Source: Amoebidium appalachense (taxonomy: Eukaryota > Ichthyosporea). Taken from it: a stretch of DNA of 64,000 bases. The stretch spans positions 3,658,001 to 3,722,000 of the forward strand of contig CAVNZM010000015.1 of assembly GCA_963693365.1 (NCBI GenBank), given 5' to 3'. The position numbers and the translations under genes are program-made. A model generated the notes under the pieces. It saw nothing but the letters and a program-made list of their open reading frames with translations, was not told the DNA's origin and did no database searches. Shown one piece after another: positions 53,626-63,918 of this stretch. Position 1 is the stretch's first letter. Each line of letters begins with the position of its first letter.

Positions 53626-54139
53626 AACACAAAAAAAAAAAAACCAGAAAGTCTTCAACGCTCAACAGTTATTGAGGAAATTCGGCAAGATTGCTCCCCC
53701 TCCCCTCATTCTTTTCCAACCCTACCAACGCGCAACGGCCGACGGCACCGCTGACGAAATTTTAAATTTCTCAAATTTCGTTTTCCCAAACCCCCGCCTC
53801 CCCCTAGCCCCGGTCTACTCCCGGCCCAAAAACCCGATTCCCCAGCCCGTTTCCCCGATCGACCCGGTTTCAAAAACCGGGTTTTACGAGTCGAAATGCT
53901 ATCTCTTCCTGTACTCCAAACCTAAGCAGGAGGGGGATTTTACCGTTGTTACCACGACAAAACCTGTTCTCCCGTTCGTTCCTCAGTCTGTGAGCGTGCC
54001 CCAGGGATGCAGGGCAAAGCTTTTCAACGGTGCAATGTTTGATGAGTCTAGGGGGACATACCCCTTTGAGGCGGGGCTCTATGACATGCCAGCCGGAGCT
54101 ACCGTTGCTTCTGCTTCCGTTTCTTTGATTGGGCAGTAG
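48810..54139 (+). CDS. Secreted group III phospholipase A2-like protein with substituted catalytic His and possible crystallin-like tail
   Basis: Six exons join in phase: 48810-48873, 50664-50705, 51141-51233, 51977-52062, 52701-52832 and 53648-54139, giving 302 residues. Residues 1-18 (MISVLSCLALAVSGVSAL) form a signal peptide. The PLA2 fold follows, with calcium-loop motif FCGHGHPTD (about residue 57), active-site helix DLCCWRRDQC (about 75) and second helix HCDCDYQMVQCL (about 100), the group III (bee-venom and animal PLA2G3) order. In that family the active-site helix is CCxxHDxC with the general-base His; here the position is Arg (codon CGT at 52024-52026), while the neighbouring Asp is kept. 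The protein is therefore probably not a normal phospholipase. The last 163 residues, one exon, contain ...AKLFNGAMFDESRGTYPF and GLYDMPAG, resembling a beta/gamma-crystallin Greek-key motif. It lies head-to-head with the ABCA gene. Confidence 0.82.
48874..50663 (+). other. PLA2-like intron 1
   Basis: 1.8 kb, the least repetitive intron in the window. It contains one poly-G block (49128-49175), which is opposite in polarity to the other C-rich tracts of this gene, and several ATCATT/ATCAAT-type motifs at 49430-49660 in loosely repeated form (TCAATTCCCATCC, ATCAATTGCAGCG, TCAATCGCAATGC). An unplaced extra exon cannot be excluded. Confidence 0.5.
50945..51140 (+). repeat. C-rich and CA tracts upstream of PLA2-like exon 3
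   Basis: CCCT/poly-C, CA (51012-51054) and poly-C (51112-51138) run into the acceptor ...ccccag. Here the polypyrimidine tract is essentially pure C. Confidence 0.95.
51977..52062 (+). CDS. PLA2-like exon 4: active-site helix with Arg at the catalytic His position
   Basis: The acceptor tttgcag precedes GTCGTGATC and the phase is continuous with exon 3. The codons TGC TGC TGG CGC CGT GAC CAG TGT give CCWRRDQC. The change from a His codon (CAT) to CGT is one transition. The donor GTAGCCCCCC is followed at once by poly-C. Confidence 0.85.
52701..52832 (+). CDS. PLA2-like exon 5: second long helix
   Basis: 44 codons, phase 0 at both ends. It carries the CDCD....C motif of group III PLA2 and a downstream AKCLNYD that matches the family's TKCY.L segment. 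The donor GTTGGTTCCCC leads into C-rich DNA. Confidence 0.85.
52860..53060 (+). repeat. CA/CCA tracts in PLA2-like intron 5
   Basis: Poly-C, CA, ACC and ATATAC units on the sense strand follow the exon 5 donor. Confidence 0.95.
53648..54139 (+). CDS. PLA2-like exon 6: C-terminal domain
   Basis: 492 nt ending in TAG (54137-54139). It begins KVFNAQQLLRKFGKI, completing the PLA2 part, then a P-rich linker, then two segments, each with a hydrophobic strand, an F/Y and a G-containing turn (KCYLFLYSKPKQEGDF and AKLFNGAMFDESRGTYPF). I read these as two Greek keys of a beta/gamma-crystallin-like domain. This is pattern-based and could be wrong. The acceptor follows poly-C, CA and poly-A. Confidence 0.7.
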   Translation, partial: KVFNAQQLLRKFGKIAPPPLILFQPYQRATADGTADEILNFSNFVFPNPRLPLAPVYSRPKNPIPQPVSPIDPVSKTGFYESKCYLFLYSKPKQEGDFTVVTTTKPVLPFVPQSVSVPQGCRAKLFNGAMFDESRGTYPFEAGLYDMPAGATVASASVSLIGQ

Positions 54140-54899
54140 TGTGTCGCTTTTACACCGTGTGTGTTTTTGTGGGGTTTGATTGGTTTTATATCATACGTTC
54201 AGGATGCGGCATAGTTGTCATCACTTGATCTAGCATAGAGAATCTAAAGTATGCATATGCAATCTGCTAGCCCGAGCCCAAGCATTCCGAATACATCCTA
54301 GTTTTTAATAAAGGTAGAATATGTAAACTTAAAGTGAATTGTGCCTCACTAGTATATATAGCGGTGTAAAAACGTAATGCTGATGGAAGGACCATTGCTA
54401 AAGGTCTGCCGTGCCACCGCAATTGGTAGATATTTATATCCGCCAGTGAACTGTAACCATTTATAGCCATTCGTGGGCACCATATTAGTCTAGGTGAAGG
54501 ATACCTACTCTACCGATTAACTTGAAGTGCCGCCTTGGGCCCGGCCGCTCACATTAAATCTGTAAGTGAATTCTGATTCAGATTTCGGTCTAAGACTTGC
54601 AAACCTGCACCAAATCGCGTCTTAACTGTTACTAACGGCGGTAATAATCATTCTAGAAGTGCTTACAATATACGCTTTAATAGTTAAGTTGGCAATTATC
54701 ACGGTGTGGGGTGAATAATTAAGGAGGGCCACGGTGGCTAACTCAGAGATTCAAGCCGCGCGCTCCGACGGTTTATGGCCATATATTCCTACTTTTTTTT
54801 TAGCTTCATAAAATCTTTTTTTTGCGCGCCAAAACTTCCAGCCCAAATTTTCATATTTGGTTAAATTACTGAGCATTTTGGAGACTGAGGTTCTGTAGT
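54140..54899 (+). terminator. PLA2-like 3' UTR with AATAAA, then unremarkable intergenic DNA
   Basis: AATAAA at 54307-54312 is the likely polyadenylation signal. Beyond it I see no further feature up to the C-rich array. Confidence 0.5.
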
Positions 54900-54904
54900 A
54901 TCTA

Positions 54905-55741
54905 CGCCGCGGCTCCGTCCCAATAATTGCCCTCGAAGAAAATTCTGAACCGTGTCTTACATAATCCTACCTCCCCCCCCCCCCCTCCCCCGGCCCTGAC
55001 CCCAATAATTAATTGCCTTCGAAGTGCAATATTGAACTGTCTTACCTTATAATCCTCCCCCCAGACCTGAGGCTCCCCTCTACCCCTGGCCAACCCCCCG
55101 GCCTGCCCCAATCATTGACTTGCCTTCGCCGAAGTGCAATTTTTCATTAACGTTCTGTCTTGCATAATCCTCCCTTACCCCCGCCTCCCCCCCCTCCCCC
55201 CCCCCCCCCTCCCCCCCCCTCCCCCGGGGTGCGCACCCCCCCCCCCCCCCCCCCTCCCTGTGCAGCCCCAATCATTGTAATTCCTCCCTCCACTCCTCTC
55301 CCCCCCTTCCCCCCCCCCCACCTCCGGGGCCCCCCCTGCCTCGATAATAATCCCTCGAACTCAAGTGTAATCTTCAAGTTGAACCGTTTTCAATACGGTC
55401 TCAAAGTCCCCCTCCTCAGCCTGCCTGCGTATCAGTGAAGTTCCTCCCCCCCCCCTCCCCCTCCTCCACCCCCCCCCCCCCCCCCCCTGCAACACCCCCC
55501 TCTGCCCCTGCCCCAATAATTGCCTCGAAGTGCAATTTTGAACCGCGGGCTTACATCATCCCGGGCCCCCCTTCCCCCTCCCACACCCTCCGAGACCCGC
55601 CCCACCAGCTCCTCGGAGCCACCCCCCCCCCCCCCCCCCCCCTCCCCGCCCCCAAAAAATGCCCTGACTCGAAGTGAAATTTTTTCAATTGAACTGCAAT
55701 ACATAATCCTCTCCGGTTCCCCTCCCCCCCTCCCCCATCCT

Positions 55742-55773
<32 letters not shown>

Positions 55774-56110
55774 TTCTTGAAGTTCCCGAATGCCGCGCGG
55801 CCTTCGGAGTACATTTTTTAGCTGTTTAAGCTTACCAAAATATCCCCCCTCAAGTCCTCCGAGCCACCACCCCCCTCCCCCCTCCTCCTGGGACCCCCCC
55901 TCCCTCTGCCCAATTAAGGCCCTCATTATGCGCCTCGAAGTGAAAAGTTATCTTCAAGTTGAACTGTTGTACATAACTCTCCCTCCCCCCTCCGCCCCCA
56001 CCACCAGGCCCCCCAGTTCTCCCCTGCACCAATAATTGCCCTCGAAGTGCAATTTAAAGAACTGTCCTTCCATAATCCCCCCCCCCCCCCCCCCCCCTCC
56101 CCCCCCCCCC

Positions 56111-56149
<39 letters not shown>

Positions 56150-56720
56150 ACCCACACACGTCTCTCACCGGTCCCGGCGGTCCCCCCGGCCCTCTCCGAG
56201 CCCATGAGGCCTCCCCTGCGCGAACATTTTTTTTTGCCCGCTAAGTGCAATTTAGAACTGTCTTGCCGTTATGATCCCCCCTCCCCACCCCCCACCCTCC
56301 CTTCCCCCCGCCCCGATACTACTCGAAGTGCAACTTTAACGGCGTAGTAGAACTCAGTGGTCTTACTGATCGGATTCCTCCCTCCCTATTAGTAAGCCCT
56401 CCCCCCCCCCCCCCCCCCCCCCCTTCCGCCCCAATAATTGCTCTCGAAATGTGATGATTTTGAGCAGCTGTCTACATGTACATAGCTCACTAATATCCCT
56501 TCCTCCGAGCGCCCCCCCCCCCCCCCCCCCTCCCCCCCCCCCCCCCCCCCCCCCCTCGGGACCTCCCGGGGGGCCCCCAATAATCATCCCTATCATCCCT
56601 CAAAGTGCAACTTTGAACTCAGGCAGGTTTTATCGTTGATTGCCGCCTCTCCCCCCCCCCCCCACCCACCCAATAATTGCCCTCGAAGTGCTTGAATTTC
56701 GGACTGTTTTTGTAGGGGTT
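54905..56720 (+). repeat. Tandem array: conserved 50-60 bp core separated by variable poly-C spacers
   Basis: Thirteen or so imperfect copies of a core beginning CCCCAATAATTGCCCTCGAA, continuing GTGCAATTTTGAACTGTCTT and ending ACATAATCC. Clear starts are near 54916, 55001, 55106, 55510, 55653, 55910, 56025, 56230, 56310, 56425, 56575 and 56668. Between cores lie 20-120 bp of poly-C with CCCT and CCG interruptions. The core is not coding in any consistent frame. It is not a CRISPR array: the conserved part diverges between copies and the spacers are simple repeat. Confidence 0.88.
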
Positions 56721-57659
56721 GACTAACTTACAGATTTTTAATAAGGTTTTCCGAATATAACTGAGATTTAAGCGCTCAGTAAGAATTTGGAAAGATTTTA
56801 AAATTCCAGCTGACTAGCCCCCAGGCACCTCACATAGGAAAGTTAATTAAGGATTTTTCCTCTTGTCCTAGGCCTTGTGGGCTAGGGGGGCCTGCATGGA
56901 ATTTCGATTTTAGCTGGCTACCGCCCCACAATGTTTCACGTAATATTATCATCGCGTCGGCCTACCTCTGTACAATCCCCTCCCCCGGCCCCCGGTGGCC
57001 ATCCCTTCCCCCCCCCCCCCCCCCCCCTGGCGGCGCCCTCCCCCAGCCCGCCCACCCATCTCTCAAGGCCTCGACGTTAGCCATGTATAACCCTGGGCAT
57101 CCGTTAAAGTCTCGTAATTCAACCTTATAAACGGATATCATTAGTAACAAAAAAATCAATCAATGTAGACTAAAACTACTAGTTAGAATTTTGTTAATAG
57201 TTTCGGAGTATGTACGTAAGTTACACTTAATAAGCCGCTCAGCTGTGGTGGCCTAGACTTCAGGCTGTCGAGGCTCAGCCCTCAGGAGGCTGCCAATATA
57301 CTTCGAGATTGTCAGCGCATACAAGTGCAAGTGAGCTCGGCCTGAGTCGATCTGCTCGACTATGACCTTGAATCATCTTGCGTATCATCATGATCTCAAA
57401 GGCAAAGTTTCAGTGACCACCTGCCATTCAGTGACTCACCGTGACCGGGCGACGGCCCCACACGTTTATTGAAAAGGCACCTCAGAAATGTAGTACTACA
57501 AGGTAAAATTTTCTTGCAATACTGTAGTGCGCTGATGGTCATCATGACGCTTTTATGCACTCTTGGCTAACACTGCGCAATCTTAATACTGTTACAAATA
57601 CAACGTTCTACTCACTCAGGACAGCTGAACACAGTCACTGTGCTGTACACCGTGGAACA
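56721..57659. other. Intergenic DNA, no feature recognised
   Basis: Mixed-composition DNA after the array. One poly-C run (57009-57027) is present. I see no exon or repeat that I can support. Confidence 0.6.
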
Positions 57660-57790
57660 TGTTACAAAGACATGTACACACACACACACTCATGGTCAGT
57701 CTGGTGACACGGTGCACACACATTGTGTCACAGACACGCACACACGCACACACACACACATGTCACACACACGTGACCCACCCACCCACC

Positions 57791-57857
<67 letters not shown>

Positions 57858-57994
57858 ACACGCACACACAAGGACACGCACTGTGAAAAAGACAGTGGCA
57901 CGCACACACACCGTGACACACACACACAAGGACCGTGGCACACTGTGAAACAGACAGTGGCACGCACACACCCACACCGTGACACAAACACACA

Positions 57995-58060
<66 letters not shown>

Positions 58061-58091
58061 CACACACACTGACATGTCACACGTGACACGT

Positions 58092-58163
<72 letters not shown>

Positions 58164-58175
58164 CACAAACTGTAG
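57660..58175. repeat. CA satellite with GTGACA-type interruptions
   Basis: Pure CA blocks (57796-57846, 57995-58066, 58097-58170) alternate with CACCGTGACACA, AGACAGTGGCACGC and CATGTCACACGTGACACGTC. The last is a run of overlapping short palindromes around 58072-58095. Confidence 0.92.
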
Positions 58176-59116
58176 CAATGGCGCATGGGCCCAAGGTAGA
58201 CGGACCGATATAAAAGGCCTTACGGCTTTACGGTAGGCTAAGTGGAATCCGGCGTGACGGACTGGCGGAGGAGTCACGGATGCATCGGCGAAAAGCGTGT
58301 GCATGGATGGCATGCGCGCGTTCCGTACACACGTACGTGGTAGTTGCCAGACCTAAAAATAGCATCCGGTTTGGCAAACAGATAACAGAGAGGGGGAGAC
58401 CCCAGACTTTGGCCGCGTCATTCAAAACTGGCACCAATCATAAAACAGTCCGAGGCCAAGGAGATGGATCTATCGGTCTGGGCGTCCGACGGCATAATCT
58501 GACTCACATTTGCGCAACACGTGCACCTGGGAGGCCGCAATGCACTTCTAGTGAAGTGTGAGACGCGGAGTCCTCTTCTCTTGTCAGTGACGCACACAGG
58601 TCCGGGCTGGCGTGACAGGCTGTGCGGAAATTCTGTGACTAATACTGAGTGGGACAATGTCACAGCCCTTACTTGAATATATTACCTAACTAAGCTTACC
58701 TACTATTAGCAGATTAATAGTATATTAGGCTCATGAACTAATGATAATTATACTTATTGAGTCTATTGGCATATGAATATCCTACTGCACACTCGGACGT
58801 ACGCGCGCACACACACGTGCATGCATGCACATGTGCACCAGTGCACGCGGTGCTGGCAGTGGCCGCACAAGGACAATATATGTACATGCGAACACATGTG
58901 TACTGTATATAGAGTATAGTAGCTGCCAGCACACACTAGCACTGTGACACACATATCGTCAGGTGTGTACACGTGTACACACACCGTGACATGTACATTG
59001 TACATGTCACACACACACACACGCCCCGCACACCTCGTGAATTCATGAAAGCGGGGGGCCATGGCTGCACGGGCCTGACAGCCTGGCGCGTGAGTGTGGC
59101 TTTATATATATAGTAA
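58176..59116. other. Intergenic DNA, no gene supported
   Basis: An open frame of 93 codons at 58280-58561 (+) has no recognisable domain or splice context and is not called. Several short palindromes occur at 58785-58990 (TGCATGCA, GTGTACACGTGTACAC, ATGTACATTGTACATG). Confidence 0.5.
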
Positions 59117-59309
59117 AGGGGTTTACGCTGTTTACTCGAGGCAAAGAGAACCAGTCTCAGGTATGGGGGGGGTTTTGCTCGGAATATCCCCTCAGCGGTA
59201 TATCATGATCACGTACATAGATGTCGGGTGGTGACTATATATCAGGGTTTACTTTCTCTACGAGACACCATAAAGACTACAAGGAGAAATCAATTAGTTG
59301 GGGTTCCCC

Positions 59310-59354
<45 letters not shown>

Positions 59355-59416
59355 TTTTAATTTTAATTTTAATTTTTTTTAAAGGGGCTTCCCTCGGGAC
59401 ACTCGGTATCAGCTGG

Positions 59417-59477
<61 letters not shown>

Positions 59478-59490
59478 TGTGTGTGTGTGC
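59117..59490 (-). repeat. Retrotransposon 3' UTR, copy A
   Basis: On the plus strand it contains TTTACTCGAGGCAAAGAGAA, GGAATATCCCCTCAGCGGTA and CTCTACGAGACACCATAAAG, then a T-run, GGGACACTCGG and TATCAGCTGG before the GT tract. It is close to identical with 63653-64000 apart from the T-run. Confidence 0.9.
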
Positions 59491-59491
59491 G

Positions 59492-61720
59492 CTATAATTT
59501 TGTAGTGATGTGTTTCTCAAGCCAATCAATACATCTAATAAACAGGTCGTAGTTACGCGTGTTTAGTATAAAATCAAGGATGTTGTAATTTACAGGTAGG
59601 CTATCTTTCTGGGTGTCTGTTGTGAATGTGACGTGTGTGTGTTGCGGTATTATGTGGTCTATCAAACTACATTTGGCGATACATGACCGGTTAAACTGGT
59701 GTGTGTGTGTGTTGTTTGGGCATGCAAATGATGCCACCTTATACTTATTAGATCTCCACTGTATAGCACGTGTACAGTAAAAGCGTGGTAATTGATCAAT
59801 AATACCATCAGCTAGAGAAAGACCAGTTCTACAGGAAGGTAATATGTATTTAGGTGTTATACACTTGCGAGTGCCATATTTGGCAATATGGTTGAGGCGG
59901 TCAGTATATATAAAACGAGACATAAGGCTTAGTTTTTCAAGGTGTATGCTTTCATCGGGTCTAGTGTCGTGTGGTATCTTTTTCCATTTGTTATATTGCG
60001 TGATTATCTTGTGATTGTGTACATGTTTAATAAGTAAGTGGCAGTCCAAAGTCACACACACACTATTGCGGGGTTTATTTGTATTTGTGCCCAGGGGAGA
60101 AGGGGAGAGAGAGGGGAGGAAAGAGGGGGGAGGTGAGGAGGGGACAGGTCGGATAGAGAAGAGAGGGTGGGAGGGCAAATACTTCTTTAAGCGGCTTATG
60201 TGCTTATTGAATTTCAGCGCGAGATAGGATACTCTAGCAGCTATTGGGACCAGACCATATATCGAGAGCGTTACAGGCCCAGGTTTACAACAGTTGTTAG
60301 ATAGAAAGGAGGCAACTTCTGCTTCAAGGAAATTTGCCAAGGGTTTAAGCGCTCTAGTTCTCTCTTTCTTGATCCAAGCGGCGAGAAGGGGTAAACCATA
60401 TTCACATGCCGGGAAGACAAAAGTGCGAATAAATGTAAGTCTAATAGAAGGATGGAGGGGTGTGTCTTTAAAAATATTAGCCGAGAAGAAAGCTAACCGC
60501 TTACGAGCCAACTCTACCCTCTTTTCGACCATATGGGGAAACATAACACCAACAGAATCAACCGGAACACCAAGATATTTGTATTCTGGAACTATAGGTA
60601 CAGGTTTAGATGATAATGTAAATGTGTGTAAATTGTTAGCTATATCAGGTACAAGAACACCACATTTGTCTATGTTAAGGATCATAAGGTTTGCCTTGCA
60701 CCACTCTGACACTACATCGAACAATCTTTGCAGGCGTCTAGGGGTACGGGCAAGGAGGGACAGATCATCAGCATAGAGAAGTGCAGGCGGAAAGTTATTA
60801 ATAGGGTCATCGTTTTCGGCGTAAATCTTGACAGCCAAATCATCTATAAATAGGTTAAACAAAAAGGGGCTAAGCAATGAACCCTGCAAGAGACCTCTAG
60901 TACGAGCAAAACCATATGAAAGATGCCCATTAACCACAGCTCTACCATAGGTTTGAGACAAGAGTGCTTCTAACAGAACACCAATGCAGTGTGGTACACC
61001 CCGTGCAGCAAGCTTTTCCCATAGGAGACCAGGGGAGACAGAATCGTAAGCAGTTTTCCAATCAATAAAGCCAACATATTGTGCACCAACTTGCATAGAA
61101 TCGTGCAGTGCCATTATTTGAACATAACATGAATTGTTTTTACGAAAAGCGGATTGGCATGGGTGTATGTGAAGAATAGATTGAAACCTAGGGTGGTGTG
61201 CAAATAACCTAAGTAAGCAAGCTTCAAAGAATCTACGAACAACCTGGGTTAGTGTAATGGGGCGAAAGGATGATATGGGGCCCTCAGAGTCCTTCTTAAC
61301 TATGGGGATCACTAAGGTATCTAACCAAGATGACGGGACATGTCCACATTTAACACACCAAGAAAAGAGAGAGCTTAACATGATAGTAAGATCAGGTTTA
61401 ATAGCACGATCACTTTCCTTTTGTGGGTAGGAGGGAACAAGGATTTTAAGAAACCCAGCAGGGAGTCCATCAGGTCCACAAGACTTACTAGAGCTATAAC
61501 TAGATATCACAGACCATATGGCATCGGGGCTGAAAAAGGGGAGGATCGATTCTATGGGGATAGATGGGTCTACAGGCCACACAATAGGTTTCTGAGCGGG
61601 GGTCCTATCTTTAAACAGTTCCGAGAAATACTTATCAGAGTCTATGAGGGGGTCTCCAGTGGTATCACCAATAATACGAGCAGGGGGGCCAAATCGATTC
61701 ATACTAGCAAGCCGGCGCAA
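59492..61720 (-). CDS. Reverse transcriptase of a non-LTR retrotransposon
   Basis: 742 codons without a stop. Seen in order: SCGPDGLPAGFLKIL (RT motif 1/2 region, about residue 80), ISSFRPITLTQVVRRFFEAC (about 160), YVGFIDWKTAYDSVSPGLLW (motif A with the first catalytic Asp, about 215), GLLQGSLLSPFLFNLFIDDL (motif B, about 275), LLYADDLSLLA (motif C, YADD, about 315) and KCGVLVPD (thumb side). All three catalytic Asp residues are present. The last 200 residues carry no zinc-knuckle I can defend and include a THTH patch from a CA repeat. The first residue is a TTG codon; the protein probably started further upstream in an intact element. Confidence 0.9.
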   Translation of the reverse strand: MRRLASMNRFGPPARIIGDTTGDPLIDSDKYFSELFKDRTPAQKPIVWPVDPSIPIESILPFFSPDAIWSVISSYSSSKSCGPDGLPAGFLKILVPSYPQKESDRAIKPDLTIMLSSLFSWCVKCGHVPSSWLDTLVIPIVKKDSEGPISSFRPITLTQVVRRFFEACLLRLFAHHPRFQSILHIHPCQSAFRKNNSCYVQIMALHDSMQVGAQYVGFIDWKTAYDSVSPGLLWEKLAARGVPHCIGVLLEALLSQTYGRAVVNGHLSYGFARTRGLLQGSLLSPFLFNLFIDDLAVKIYAENDDPINNFPPALLYADDLSLLARTPRRLQRLFDVVSEWCKANLMILNIDKCGVLVPDIANNLHTFTLSSKPVPIVPEYKYLGVPVDSVGVMFPHMVEKRVELARKRLAFFSANIFKDTPLHPSIRLTFIRTFVFPACEYGLPLLAAWIKKERTRALKPLANFLEAEVASFLSNNCCKPGPVTLSIYGLVPIAARVSYLALKFNKHISRLKKYLPSHPLFSIRPVPSSPPPSFLPSLSPSPLGTNTNKPRNSVCVTLDCHLLIKHVHNHKIITQYNKWKKIPHDTRPDESIHLEKLSLMSRFIYTDRLNHIAKYGTRKCITPKYILPSCRTGLSLADGIIDQLPRFYCTRAIQWRSNKYKVASFACPNNTHTHQFNRSCIAKCSLIDHIIPQHTHVTFTTDTQKDSLPVNYNILDFILNTRNYDLFIRCIDWLEKHITTKL

Positions 61721-61777
61721 GCTTTCCTTTTGAGACCTTTACACGAACACATTCCAGAGGAAAATTCCTCCAATAAA

Positions 61778-61980
61778 ATCGAGTCACCCCAGATACGGAA
61801 GCCCCCCAGATCAATAAACATCACGATGTAAATGGGGCTTCTGGGACCTGGCGTCCTCTGTCTTTTCCTTGTCCAAAACATAGTGCTTGTCAACGAAAGC
61901 TGTGACCACCCGTCCCCTATCCGACTTTCATCCGTGTTCGAATTCATATTCCCAGAACATTTCGATGTCGCATGGTAGCA
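61778..61980. repeat. Unknown repeat unit, copy 1
   Basis: It starts ATCGAGTCACCCCAGATACG and contains AAGCCCCCCAGATCAATAAA, TCACGATGTAAATGGGGCTT and TTTTCCTTGTCCAAAACATA. GAAGCCCC and GGGGCTTC form an inverted repeat around AATAAACATCACGATG. It lies directly 5' of the truncated retrotransposon. Confidence 0.85.
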
Positions 61981-62848
61981 GAGAAGGAAGGTGTCCCTCG
62001 GGGGGTAACCAGGTAAACACGCTTCCACACCCGCGCTCTGCTAGCATGCTACGATAGCTCATTTTTACGCACGGATGGTCACAGCAGTCCACGGATAACT
62101 ACGGATACACGAGGATGCATTTGCTTACTTATTCGGACGTCGCCCCGCAACGAGGCCATTTTTTTGCAACAGCCATATCGTTTTTCATAGCACACACAAC
62201 TCGATTTTTCGCACAAGCCCATTTCGCATGAGCGCATCATCTTTTCCCATTTTCCACACACGACCACAGTGATCATCGCAAGTTTTGGTCCTGATAATTT
62301 GTGCGTATAAGCAAAGCACGAGAAACGCCACCCCCGTGTGCTGCTAATCCCGCATAATGGGTGCCGGCCAGACACTAAGCCCAGCACACGTTTGCCGGAG
62401 GTTGTGAGTCTCGGACTTTGCTTGTGCCCACACGGTGGTTAAGATCACTTCCTGACGATCACTAGAGTCGTGTGTTTTCCTTCAGTCGGAACAGCCGTCG
62501 TTTGCGCAAACTACGTGTATATACCCAATCACGATATATTTCAACGTGTACGTCCGGAAGATCTATGTCTGCTTCTCGCTCTTGCTCGCCTCTGCTTACA
62601 TGTTTTGCTTTTATGTTTTGTACCCACGTGAGGTCATCCTCAGAGGCACTGCAGCCCGCCCACATGTGGTTAGGGGATGGCTTGGAGGTTTGCCTGTCCC
62701 TGACATATACACCGTGACGCCCCCCCCCCACCCCTAGTATGCATCCACATGAAGCTTATATGTTTGCACCCACGTACTAGCCTTATCCATGTGTGAGGAC
62801 ACACACTATCCTTCTCTTGTGCGCTTAACATGTGACGTAGATATACAT
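61981..62848. other. DNA between the two repeat units, no gene supported
   Basis: Short overlapping open frames on both strands (62079-62387 minus, 62472-62731 both) lack family signatures. No splice-linked structure is convincing. Confidence 0.5.
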
Positions 62849-63052
62849 CGAGTCACCCCAGACACGGAAGCCCCCCAGATCAATAAACATCACGATGTAA
62901 ATGGGGCTTCCGGGACCTGGCGTCTTCAGTCTTTTCCTTGTCCAAAACGTAGTGCTTGTCAACGCATCTCAGATGGAAAGCGACCATCCGTCCCCTATCC
63001 GACTTTCATCCGTGTTCGAATTCATATTCTCATCACATTTCGATGTCGCACC
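62849..63052. repeat. Unknown repeat unit, copy 2
   Basis: About 90 percent identical by eye to 61778-61980, in the same orientation, including the GAAGCCCC/GGGGCTTC hairpin. It differs by a short insertion near 62965 (CATCTCAGATGGAAAG). Copies are 1.07 kb apart; the DNA between them is not repeated. Confidence 0.85.
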
Positions 63053-63483
63053 GCCTATTGGCATGCGTTTTATCTCTTACTTGCAAATATACTGTATATA
63101 ACTCGGTTTAAATAAGTTATGGTTGCAATTTATGTGGTAAATCTATTTTGCTCTCTACTTTCTCGGATGAAACGTTTCGTTACATGTTGACTTATCAGGA
63201 CAGGTAGTGCTCCGATTGTGTCACGAACATTCCGATGGACCTCACCCTATACTTCCAATGCTGGCAAATTTAAAGAACCGTTTATCCCGAAGAGTCAAAC
63301 TCAGTACTGTAAGCCACACACGCACACGCCGTGGGGCTGTGCTCCCACCGTATCCCCAAAATATAACCCGTGTAAACCACACAAACCAGGCGGTAATGGC
63401 CTCAATTATTTACCTCAAAAGCATTATGCATACATGTGTACAGGATATATGAAACCTTAATACATATTATTATGTGTCCGTTC

Positions 63484-63528
<45 letters not shown>

Positions 63529-63652
63529 ATACGTGTGGTACACATACACATACACAAAAACACACACACACTAGCACACACACACACGCACGCACACACA
63601 CACGCACACACACACAACTGCAGCTGTGTTATATGATTATACATTACATTAT
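63053..63652. other. AT-rich intergenic DNA with TA and CA microsatellites
   Basis: A TA tract lies at 63488-63525 and CA/CGCA at 63541-63617. No gene is seen. Confidence 0.8.
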
Positions 63653-63918
63653 GGGGGTTTACGCTGTTTACTCGAGGCAAAGAGAGACCAGTCTCAGGTA
63701 TGGGGGTTTTTTGCTCGGAATATCCCCTCAGCGGTATATCATGATCACGTACATAGCTGTCGGGTGATGATTATATATCAGGGTTTACTTTCTCTACGAG
63801 ACACCATAAAGACTAAGAAAAATCAATTAGTTGGGGTTCCCGATTAAAAAAAATTCTTTTTTTTTTTTCTTTTTCTTTTTTTCGGGCTCCCCTGGGACAC
63901 TCGGACCGTATCAGCTGG

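Larger units (their letters stand above)
59117..61740 (-). mobile_element. 5'-truncated non-LTR (LINE-type) retrotransposon
   Basis: An RT ORF (61720-59492) is followed in sense orientation by a CA tract (59489-59416) and about 300 bp of 3' UTR ending near 59117. The same 3' UTR occurs at 63653-64000, which defines this end: both copies share the GGGGTTTACGCTGTTTACTC edge and differ outside it. No endonuclease domain is found upstream; a stop codon precedes the ORF near 61735, and unrelated repeated DNA starts by 61778. A T-run at 59311-59349 in the 3' UTR is A-rich in sense orientation. Confidence 0.85.

Noticed and set aside
54905-56720. CRISPR-like array
   Set aside because: The repeated core diverges between copies, spacers are poly-C of variable length, and the context is eukaryotic nuclear DNA with spliceosomal introns.
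58280-58561. 93-codon open frame as a gene
   Set aside because: No family resemblance, no splice or promoter context, and overlapping minus-strand frames of similar length.
61699-62731. Endonuclease domain of the retrotransposon upstream of the RT
   Set aside because: Frames at 61699-62028, 62079-62387 and 62462-62731 carry no endonuclease signatures, and the first overlaps a repeat unit found elsewhere without the element.
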